A stretch of 61,387 nt of DNA from Ulvibacter sp047614245 (GTDB lineage Bacteria; Bacteroidota; Bacteroidia; Flavobacteriales; Flavobacteriaceae), in the NCBI GenBank assembly GCA_047614245.1, contig JBLHIC010000004.1, forward strand, positions 1-61,387. Reading direction: 5' to 3'. The notes beneath the pieces were generated by a model. It had not been told where the DNA came from. It was given only the letters and a program-made list of their open reading frames with translations, and did no database searches. Positions 33,370-40,751 of this stretch are shown here, piece after piece (positions within the stretch are counted from its first letter, which is position 1; the number at the start of each line of letters is the position of its first letter). The translations under genes were made by a program, and so were the position numbers.

Positions 33370-34428
33370 ATGACAATGATTTTAAAAAAATTAGATAGTT
33401 TTAGAAAAATGATAATGCCAAAATTAACTCAAAACATTGGTAAGTCTCATTTTAATAAAAAGGTAAAAGGAACAAAAAAAATAAAAATCAACACCATTTT
33501 AATTTGTCTTCCAAACCAACGTCTCGGAAACTTAATCTTGCTTACACCATTATTGCAAGATGTTATTGCCACTTTCCCCGATTGTAAAATAGACATTATA
33601 GTTAAAGGCAATCTAGCGAATCAAATATTTATAGAATATAAGAACATTCACAACATAATTATCTTACCTAGAAGACCTTTTGAAGAGCTATTAAACTATT
33701 TAAACATATTTTTTTCCGTTAGAACCAAGAAATATGATATAGCCATAAATGGCACAGAAGGTTCATCATCTGGAAAAATCCTAACTCATTTGTCGAATGC
33801 CAAATATAAAGTTTTTGGAAGCCTTGAAGCACAATCAGGTATTGTAACAGAAGACGATTATCCGCATATGGCAAAGAACAATGTGTATAATTTTAGATTT
33901 TATTTAAATCAAATGGGTTATTTAACAAGTGCAGATAAAGTTCCGAGTTTAGATATAAAACTTACTAAAAGTGAAATTATAAAAGGAAAAGAAATTTTGT
34001 ATAATTCAGTTGCTAATTCAAACAAAAAAACAATTTTAATTTTCACATATGCAACTGGCACAAAGTGCTACTCTAAAGATTGGTGGAATAGTTTTTATAA
34101 AAAATTGAAAACGAGTTATAGTGAGTCATATAATATTTTAGAAATACTCCCAATGGAAAATGTATCTCAAATAGATTTTAAAACAACTTCTTTCTATTCT
34201 AAAAACATTAGAGAAATAGCCTCTGTAATTGCAAATGCAGAGATATTTATAGGTGCCGATAGCGGTATTATGCATTTAGCAAGTGCTTCAAAAACAACTA
34301 CTATAGGTTTGTTTTCTGTAACAAAAGAGTCTAAGTATACACCATACAATAATGGAAGTACTTCTTTCAATACTAATAAAAAAACTACAAAAGATTTAAT
34401 TAATGAAATCGAGAAAAGACTAAATTAA
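33370..34428 (+). CDS. Glycosyltransferase family 9 (heptosyltransferase-like)
   Basis: A 352-residue GT9 enzyme, the family that transfers ADP-heptose in LPS core synthesis. After a basic N-terminal 40 residues, the Rossmann start reads TILICLPNQRLGNLILLTPLL with the conserved GD/GN turn and Pro. The C-terminal nucleotide-binding site is IGADSGIMHLASASKTTTIGLF, with the family motif D-S-G-x-x-H. The composition is clearly more AT-rich than its neighbours (many Lys, Ile and Asn codons), which may mean horizontal acquisition as often seen for surface-sugar genes. It stands alone, ended by a strong terminator. Confidence 0.88.
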   Translation: MTMILKKLDSFRKMIMPKLTQNIGKSHFNKKVKGTKKIKINTILICLPNQRLGNLILLTPLLQDVIATFPDCKIDIIVKGNLANQIFIEYKNIHNIIILPRRPFEELLNYLNIFFSVRTKKYDIAINGTEGSSSGKILTHLSNAKYKVFGSLEAQSGIVTEDDYPHMAKNNVYNFRFYLNQMGYLTSADKVPSLDIKLTKSEIIKGKEILYNSVANSNKKTILIFTYATGTKCYSKDWWNSFYKKLKTSYSESYNILEILPMENVSQIDFKTTSFYSKNIREIASVIANAEIFIGADSGIMHLASASKTTTIGLFSVTKESKYTPYNNGSTSFNTNKKTTKDLINEIEKRLN

Positions 34429-34454
34429 AAATATGACGGTAAGATATAAAAATA

Positions 34455-34493
34455 AAAACCCTAATTAACTTATCATAAGTTAATTAGGGTTTT
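34455..34493. terminator. Strong bidirectional terminator between the GT9 gene and tRNA-Gln
   Basis: A 19-bp perfect stem (34455-34473 with 34475-34493) with a one-base centre. Its outer ends are A-runs and T-runs, so U-tracts form on both strands. It lies 26 bases past the GT9 stop and 7 bases past the 3' end of the tRNA. Confidence 0.85.
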
Positions 34494-34499
34494 ATCTTG

Positions 34500-34572
34500 T
34501 TGGCCCACTAGGGCTCGAACCTAGACTCTTCTATACCAAAAACAGACGTGTTGCCAGTTACACCATGGGCCA
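34500..34572 (-). tRNA. tRNA-Gln (anticodon UUG)
   Basis: 73 bases on the minus strand fold as a tRNA. The acceptor arm is TGGCCCA with TGGGCCA (7 bp). The D arm is followed by the anticodon stem TCTGT/ATAGA with loop TTTTGGT, giving anticodon TTG. The T arm is CTAGG-TTCGAGC-CCTAG. The discriminator base is A and CCA is not encoded. It reads CAA, and CAG by wobble. Confidence 0.95.
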
Positions 34573-34634
34573 TTACCAAAATTTTAGGGCCTTCGCCCTC
34601 CCAAGCCGAAACATTGCTGTCGTATTAGGAGGCG

Positions 34635-34665
34635 CAAATTTAATACAAACTTTGTTTTGCGCAAA
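34635..34665 (-). promoter_or_regulatory. Promoter of tRNA-Gln
   Basis: On the minus strand TTTG (34662-34665) and TAAATTTG (34635-34642) are separated by 19 bases, a full match to the Bacteroidota -33/-7 consensus. The expected transcript start is near 34629, about 56 bases before the mature tRNA. Confidence 0.75.
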
Positions 34666-34800
34666 CAATTTCTAGTAAAAAAACGTATAACAAAGATTTT
34701 TAGAATAAAATATCGACTTACTTCAAGCGTTACCATTATTTAATAGCCAAACTATTTTATATTATTAGTAAATTCGCATCAATTAAAATCACAAGTATTT

Positions 34801-37800
34801 ATGGGTTCTTTCAACTTTAAAAAGTGGAATAACATTTTAGGATGGGGCGTTTTTACAATAGCGTTAATTACCTACTGGCTAACCGTCGAACCAACTGCTA
34901 GCTTTTGGGACGCTGGTGAATATATCACTACCGCCAGTAACCTAGAAGTAGGTCATCCCCCAGGGGCACCTCTGTATCAGATTCTAGGAGCGTTTTTCTC
35001 CATTTTTGCTATGGGAGCTACCAAAATAGCACTGACAATCAATTTGATGTCAGTTTTCGCAAGTGCCTTCACCATACTTTTTATGTTTTGGTCACTTACC
35101 ATATTACTTTCCAATATTGTTTCAAAGCACAAAGAATTAGACTCTAATAACCAGATTGTTATTCTAGGTAGTGCAGCCATTGGCTCCCTATCTTTCGCTT
35201 TTACGGATAGTTTTTGGTTTAACGCTGTAGAAGCTGAGGTTTACGCAATGGCTACCACGATTATGTCAGCGCTATTTTACGTAGCATTACGCTGGGAAAG
35301 AGACATGAATACTCCTCGCGGAGACAGGTGGGTGATTTTAATTGCATTTATCATCGGGCTCTCATTCGGGGTGCATTTCTTAGGCTTACTTACTATTCCA
35401 GCAATCGGTTTCCTATACTTTTTTAAGAATTATAAGACTGTAACCGTTAAAAACTTCCTCATTGCAAATGTAGTAATGGTATCCATACTACTATTCATAT
35501 TCAAGTTATTGTTGCCAATGACGATGAAGTTTTTTAGTGGCTCTGAATTATTTTTCGTCAACAGTGTTGGGATGCCGTTTAATTCGGGTACTATCATAGC
35601 TGCTTTACTATTTTTGGGAGCCTCCTACTATCTTCTAAAATACACCAGAAAGAAACACTACACCCAACTTAATACCCTGGTACTTTGTATCCTTTTTATA
35701 TTAATAGGTTTTTCAAGTTGGATAATGCTGCCTATTCGGGCAAATGCCGGGACAGTGATTAATGAGAATAATCCAAATAACGCCCGTGAACTTTTAGCGT
35801 ATTACAATAGGGAGCAGTATCCAGAGACACACTTATTCTATGGCCCAATGTTTACCGAAGCCTATGCTGGTTTAGACCTTGACAGCCCTTACAAAGATGA
35901 TAAACCAAAATACGAAAAGGACGAGAAAGCAGGTAAATATGTCATTGTAAACGATTACAAAAATGCAGTTCAGAATTTCGACAATAATCACAAGGCTCTT
36001 CTGCCTAGAATGTGGAGTACTGAAAATGCGACCAATTATTTAGAATTTACCGATGGCCTGAAATTTAGTATTAAGAGCGATTATCTTAGCGAACCCCGAC
36101 TCCTAGAAGAGGTTAATAAATTCAAAGAAGCCTATAATAAAGGTCTGGTGGATAGTGAAGACTATCACTCCTTTATGACGGATTTCGGCCCATTCATGGA
36201 CATTGAAAGGCCCGGATTTTTGCAGAACATGAGATTTATGTTCGAGTATCAGTTTGGGTATATGTATTGGCGCTATTTTATGTGGAACTTTAGTGGAAGA
36301 CAAGATGACGTTCAAGGAGAATATACCAATCAGCATGGGAATTGGCTCAGCGGAATAAAATTTATTGACGAATTAAGAATAGGATCTCAAGACAATTTAC
36401 CGTCCGATCTTAAAAACAACAGAGCACGAAATACCTATTATTTCCTTCCCCTTATTCTCGGGATCATCGGACTCGTATTTCATTATAAAAATGACAGAAA
36501 AAACTTCTGGGTACTCTTGGTATATTTCCTTTTCATGGGACTGGCTCTTAAAGTTTACTTGAACGAAAGGCCGTTTGAACCAAGGGAACGTGACTATGCG
36601 CTAGTGGGTTCTTTTTATGTATTTTCAATTTGGATAGGCTTTGGTGTTTATGCCCTCTATGAGCTCTTAAAGGAATACGTTAAACCTAAAGTCGCTATCC
36701 CAATCGTATTAACGGCAACTGCACTTGCAGTGCCAACTTTACTTATTTCTCAAAACTGGGATGATCACGATCGTTCTAATAGATATACCGCGCAATCTAT
36801 GGCAAAGATGTATCTGGATTCCTGTGATGAAAACGCGATGCTCTTTACCATTGGAGATAATGACACTTTTTCCTTATGGTATGCACAGGGGATTGAAGGA
36901 TACAGGCAAGACGTGCGTATCATTAATACAAGCCTTTTTGCTACCGATTGGTATATTGATGACATGAAGAAGAAGGCTTATACCAGCGACCCTATTCCGT
37001 CGCAGCTCACCCATGATAAATACAAATTTGGCACACGAGACTATATCGTCTTTCAGGAAACAAAACAAGATACTATCGATATTAAAACCTGGATGAAATG
37101 GGTTGCAGATGACAGTCCTGTTACGAAACTCGAAATGAACAGCGGCGTTTTCGCAAATACGTTTCCTTCGAAGGTTATTCGTATACCTGTCGATAAAGAG
37201 GCTGTTTTAAAAAATGGGATTGTTGCTCAAGAAGATGCTGATGAAATAGTCCCTTATATCCACATTACATTGAAGGGAGACTTCATCTATAAAAACAGAT
37301 TATTAATGCTTGACATTCTTGCCAATAATAATTGGGAGCGTCCTATTTATTTTAGCGGTGGTAGCTATGGAGACGACGACTATCTTTGGATGAAAGATTA
37401 TCTTCAACTCGAAGGAGTAGTTTATAAATTAGTTCCGATTCGCACTAAGGTGAATCCCAGAAATCCATTTGATATGGGCCGTATTGACAGCGACAAAATG
37501 TTCGATATTGTCATGGCCTGGAAATGGGGGAATAGCGGAAGTCAAGATATTTATCACGATACTGAAACACGTCGAAATGGTATTACTTATAGAAGTAATA
37601 TAGCGCGCCTGGCCGAAGCACTTATCAATGAGGATAAACTAGATAAAGCTGAGAAAGTACTTGACCTAGCTATGGAAAAAATGCCTGTCGACTTGTTTGA
37701 ATACTATTCCCTGTTAGAGCCATTTGTTGCAGGTTATTACGAGGTAAATAAGCCAGAAAAGGCACGTGAAGTATATTATGCTACCTCTAAAAAGTATCAA

Positions 37801-38097
37801 GAAAAACTTTTATATTACAGTGGCATGAAGGTGAAGACTCAATACGGAATCGCAGATGAAATTATTAGTGATATGGAGCGTTATCGAGGTTTAATTGATG
37901 TTTTAATCGCAAAAGATTCCGAAGAAATAGCACGTCAAGAAGCAGATAAATTCAATGATTATCTTAGACTTTTCCGTCATTTTTATTCAGAAGATGAAGG
38001 GATGGACTTGGATAAGGAACTTCCGCAAGATTCAACATTGACGATTCCTTTAGAATCCTCGACGCTCATTGATGCTGTGGACCTTCCAGCAAATTAA
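34801..38097 (+). CDS. DUF2723 polytopic membrane protein (PMT-like glycosyltransferase)
   Basis: A 1098-residue inner-membrane protein typical of Bacteroidota. The N-terminal half has about a dozen membrane segments. Its first periplasmic loop reads SFWDAGEYITTASNLEVGHP, the acidic motif expected of GT-C (protein mannosyltransferase-like) enzymes that use lipid-linked sugars. A second membrane block (about 545-645) includes NERPFEPRERDYALVGS. The C-terminal 400 residues are periplasmic with helical, TPR-like repeats (about 930-1040). DUF2723 proteins are thought to glycosylate exported proteins or lipids; substrate and sugar are unproven. It is followed 26 bases on by a polysaccharide deacetylase. 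Confidence 0.9.
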   Translation: MGSFNFKKWNNILGWGVFTIALITYWLTVEPTASFWDAGEYITTASNLEVGHPPGAPLYQILGAFFSIFAMGATKIALTINLMSVFASAFTILFMFWSLTILLSNIVSKHKELDSNNQIVILGSAAIGSLSFAFTDSFWFNAVEAEVYAMATTIMSALFYVALRWERDMNTPRGDRWVILIAFIIGLSFGVHFLGLLTIPAIGFLYFFKNYKTVTVKNFLIANVVMVSILLFIFKLLLPMTMKFFSGSELFFVNSVGMPFNSGTIIAALLFLGASYYLLKYTRKKHYTQLNTLVLCILFILIGFSSWIMLPIRANAGTVINENNPNNARELLAYYNREQYPETHLFYGPMFTEAYAGLDLDSPYKDDKPKYEKDEKAGKYVIVNDYKNAVQNFDNNHKALLPRMWSTENATNYLEFTDGLKFSIKSDYLSEPRLLEEVNKFKEAYNKGLVDSEDYHSFMTDFGPFMDIERPGFLQNMRFMFEYQFGYMYWRYFMWNFSGRQDDVQGEYTNQHGNWLSGIKFIDELRIGSQDNLPSDLKNNRARNTYYFLPLILGIIGLVFHYKNDRKNFWVLLVYFLFMGLALKVYLNERPFEPRERDYALVGSFYVFSIWIGFGVYALYELLKEYVKPKVAIPIVLTATALAVPTLLISQNWDDHDRSNRYTAQSMAKMYLDSCDENAMLFTIGDNDTFSLWYAQGIEGYRQDVRIINTSLFATDWYIDDMKKKAYTSDPIPSQLTHDKYKFGTRDYIVFQETKQDTIDIKTWMKWVADDSPVTKLEMNSGVFANTFPSKVIRIPVDKEAVLKNGIVAQEDADEIVPYIHITLKGDFIYKNRLLMLDILANNNWERPIYFSGGSYGDDDYLWMKDYLQLEGVVYKLVPIRTKVNPRNPFDMGRIDSDKMFDIVMAWKWGNSGSQDIYHDTETRRNGITYRSNIARLAEALINEDKLDKAEKVLDLAMEKMPVDLFEYYSLLEPFVAGYYEVNKPEKAREVYYATSKKYQEKLLYYSGMKVKTQYGIADEIISDMERYRGLIDVLIAKDSEEIARQEADKFNDYLRLFRHFYSEDEGMDLDKELPQDSTLTIPLESSTLIDAVDLPAN

Positions 38098-38123
38098 CAT
38101 TGAATTGATCAATTTAATTTTTA

Positions 38124-38801
38124 ATGATAAATTGGTATAAGACACCCAAACTTGTGCAACGGATGTTCCCTAAACGAGTCTGGACATTTCCGAAAGAAAC
38201 CAATGCTGTTTTCCTAACCTTCGACGACGGACCCATTCCTAATATCACTCCGTGGGTGATTCAGGAGCTAAAAAAGTACGATGCAAAGGCAACCTTTTTT
38301 TGTATCGGTGAAAATATTAAGAAACATCCAGATATTTTCAAAACTCTTATTTCTGAAGGACACTCTACTGGAAATCACACAAATAATCATTTAAACGGCT
38401 GGAAAACGAACGTTTCAGAATATGTAAAAAATGTTATTTTATCTGAAGCTGAAGCAAACAAATGGAATGAAAAATCAAAAATCAAAAATCCTCAATCAAC
38501 AATCACAAATCACCAATCGTTATTTCGACCTCCATATGGCAAAATAACTACCAAACAATCAAAAATTCTTCAAAAAAGAGGTTGTAAAATCATTATGTGG
38601 GATATACTAAGCGCCGACTATAATACTTCTATTTCCGAAGAAAAATGTCTTCAAAATGTATTAAAGAGCATTGTACCCGGCAGTATTATCGTTTTTCATG
38701 ACAGTGTTAAAGCAGAAAAAAACCTACGATATACATTGCCGAAAGTCTTGGACTTTATAAGCAAAAAAGGTTGGGATTGTAAGAAAATATCTCTTGGGTG
38801 A
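38124..38801 (+). CDS. NodB-family polysaccharide deacetylase
   Basis: A 225-residue metal-dependent carbohydrate deacetylase. Motif 1 FLTFDDGP (about residues 31-38) gives the base Asp and a metal Asp; motif 2 GNHTNNH gives the metal histidines; motif 3 is LFRPPYGKIT; late motifs are MWDILSADYNTS and IIVFHDSV. No signal peptide is seen, although family members often work in the envelope. Just before motif 3 the segment EKSKIKNPQSTITNHQS is encoded by ATC/AAA-rich simple sequence (about 38473-38520), unlike the surrounding code and probably inserted. It follows the DUF2723 gene by 26 bases and may be co-transcribed. Confidence 0.9.
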   Translation: MINWYKTPKLVQRMFPKRVWTFPKETNAVFLTFDDGPIPNITPWVIQELKKYDAKATFFCIGENIKKHPDIFKTLISEGHSTGNHTNNHLNGWKTNVSEYVKNVILSEAEANKWNEKSKIKNPQSTITNHQSLFRPPYGKITTKQSKILQKRGCKIIMWDILSADYNTSISEEKCLQNVLKSIVPGSIIVFHDSVKAEKNLRYTLPKVLDFISKKGWDCKKISLG

Positions 38802-38922
38802 TGGGTGATGGGGAAATAAAAAATTTGTGGCTCTACGAGAAACTGATTAAAAAAAGGATTAATAATCAATTAAGCCGCCACTTAGACACCATCAGTGAAC
38901 GAACTTTAAACTACACGATATG

Positions 38923-38961
38923 CAAGAAATTGCCCCTTGAAAGGACTCTAGGGGTGTTTTC
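38923..38961. repeat. Dispersed intergenic repeat, copy 1
   Basis: About 39 bases starting CAAGAAATTG and ending AGGGGTGTTTTC. They recur at 43705-43744 with five substitutions or so and a one-base indel. Both copies are followed by a similar AAATTTGTGTATT stretch. It lies in a 247-base gap that shows no gene. Confidence 0.6.
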
Positions 38962-39048
38962 TGGATGAAGTGAAAACTAAAATTTTGTGTATTTGCGAAA
39001 ATCCATGAATATGGAATCATCGCCTTTAAGAATCTTCTAAAAATAATT

Positions 39049-39345
39049 CTAAATGTATTCCTTCACTAGACCAATAAGCGTATTGGCATCTTGCTCGCCA
39101 CTTTGACGCCATTTCATTTCGCCATTTTTATAGATCATTAAAGTAGGTAATCCCTTTACACGAAGTGCTTCGGCCAATGCCTCATTTTTTTCTACATCAA
39201 TTTTAATCACACGAGCCTTGTCTCCTAAGGCAGCAGCAACATCACGCAAAACAGGATGCATCCCTTTACAGGCATCATCCCAATCGGCATAAAAATCTAA
39301 TAAAACCGGAACTCTGGTTTCAATTAATTCTCCAAATTTTGACAT
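39049..39345 (-). CDS. Thioredoxin-fold protein with WDDAC in place of WCGPC
   Basis: A 98-residue cytosolic thioredoxin. The fold landmarks are all present: PVLLDFYADW, ARVIKIDVEKNEAL and VKGLPTLMIYKNGE with the cis-Pro. The active site WCGPC has become W22-D-D-A-C26, so the attacking cysteine is Asp and only the second Cys remains. Normal dithiol reduction is impossible; a monothiol or structural role is likely. It is transcribed alone from a good promoter (39377-39405), so it is probably expressed. Confidence 0.88.
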   Translation of the reverse strand: MSKFGELIETRVPVLLDFYADWDDACKGMHPVLRDVAAALGDKARVIKIDVEKNEALAEALRVKGLPTLMIYKNGEMKWRQSGEQDANTLIGLVKEYI

Positions 39346-39376
39346 CTATCTAAAGTATTACTTGACAATTGATTTG

Positions 39377-39405
39377 CAAATATAGCATTTCCGACGCAAT
39401 AACAA
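39377..39405 (-). promoter_or_regulatory. Promoter of the thioredoxin-like gene
   Basis: On the minus strand TTG (39403-39405) and TATATTTG (39377-39384), spaced by 18 bases, match the Bacteroidota consensus, 31 bases upstream of the ATG. Confidence 0.6.
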
Positions 39406-39417
39406 TCGCTATGCAGT

Positions 39418-40647
39418 TTAAGGCTTTACTTTTAGTTGAATAACTGTGATTTCAGGCCAAATACCCACGCGCCCAGGATAGCCTAAATATCCAAAACCCC
39501 GATTAACATTTATAAATCTTCCAAATTCCTCATAAATACCAGCCCAATGTTCGTATTGGTATTTAACCGGGCTCCATTTTATCCATCCCGGAATTTCTAT
39601 ACCGAACTGCATTCCATGAGTATGCCCACTCAATGTAAGCTGAAAATTACGATCGTCACTTTTTACTTGTGCTTTCCAGTGTGATGGATCGTGGCTCATT
39701 AATATTTTAAAATCTTCCTTTGAAATTCCACTAGACGCAGCATCAAGATCCCCAGCTTTTTTAAATCCGTTTTCACCCCAATTCTCAACACCTACAATTG
39801 CCAATCGCTCGTTATTGCGTTCTATAAAATGATGTTCATTTAACAACAACTTCCAACCCATATCCCTTTGCAGGTTTTTTAAGGAGTTAAGGTTGGTTTC
39901 CTTCGCTTCATCACTCTCCCAGTTTACATAATCACCATAATCGTGATTCCCTAAAACTGAATATACACCTTCTTTGGCCTTGATAGTGGAAAATACGGAT
40001 TTCCATTGATCCATTTCCTCAACCACATTGTTCACTAAATCCCCTGTAAATAAAACAACATCACTTTTCTGGTCATTTACCAAATCGACTGCATATTTAA
40101 CTTTCTCGGCATTTGTAAAACTTCCACTGTGAATATCACTTATCTGCGTAATCGTAAATCCATCAAAGGCTTCCGGAAGATCATCAAACTCTAACACATA
40201 TTTAAGAACCTTATAATTATACTTCCCGTGAACCATTCCGTAGAGTAAAGACACAAATGGCACTGCCGCAAGGCCTAGTGCTATAGTACTAATAAATTTT
40301 CTTCGGGATGGGATATAACCATCTGTACCATTTTCTATAATTCCCAGCTTAGAAAAGATTCCTGCAATTATTCTAAAAACATCTTCCCCAAACATAAAAA
40401 TGACAAGAAGTAATTTTGGAGCAAAAAGTACTAAAAAGAAGCCGAAAATATACATCTTCCCCCCCATCATCAAACGCGCCGAACCACTAAAACTAAGTTG
40501 ATAAATTAGCATTCCCAATACAAGCAATGAGACCAGAATATAGCCTATCGCGACCCAAGGGTTTCGGGTGAGTGTTTTTATTGCTTGATAGGCATAAATA
40601 TCGATTAATATATAAATCGAAATAAAAATTATCCAACGTAAGATCAT
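39418..40647 (-). CDS. Membrane-anchored metallophosphoesterase
   Basis: A 409-residue calcineurin-like phosphoesterase. Residues 1-145 hold four or five membrane segments. The catalytic domain (about 155-405) has the metal motifs in order: QISDIHSGSF, VLFTGDLVNN, VLGNHDYGD, LMSHDPSHW and LSGHTHGMQFG. Family members hydrolyse phosphodiesters such as UDP-linked or lipid substrates; similar membrane-bound proteins act on envelope lipids. The substrate cannot be told. A single gene on the minus strand, ending 72 bases from the thioredoxin-like gene start. Confidence 0.92.
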   Translation of the reverse strand: MILRWIIFISIYILIDIYAYQAIKTLTRNPWVAIGYILVSLLVLGMLIYQLSFSGSARLMMGGKMYIFGFFLVLFAPKLLLVIFMFGEDVFRIIAGIFSKLGIIENGTDGYIPSRRKFISTIALGLAAVPFVSLLYGMVHGKYNYKVLKYVLEFDDLPEAFDGFTITQISDIHSGSFTNAEKVKYAVDLVNDQKSDVVLFTGDLVNNVVEEMDQWKSVFSTIKAKEGVYSVLGNHDYGDYVNWESDEAKETNLNSLKNLQRDMGWKLLLNEHHFIERNNERLAIVGVENWGENGFKKAGDLDAASSGISKEDFKILMSHDPSHWKAQVKSDDRNFQLTLSGHTHGMQFGIEIPGWIKWSPVKYQYEHWAGIYEEFGRFINVNRGFGYLGYPGRVGIWPEITVIQLKVKP

Positions 40648-40751
40648 ATGTTATTTAAGTTGTGTTTAAAGATACTTTGATTTAAAATGTAGCGTAAAAC
40701 ATTCACTTTTCTTTAACTGTTTTTAGTATCTTTTCCTCACAGAATTTTACA

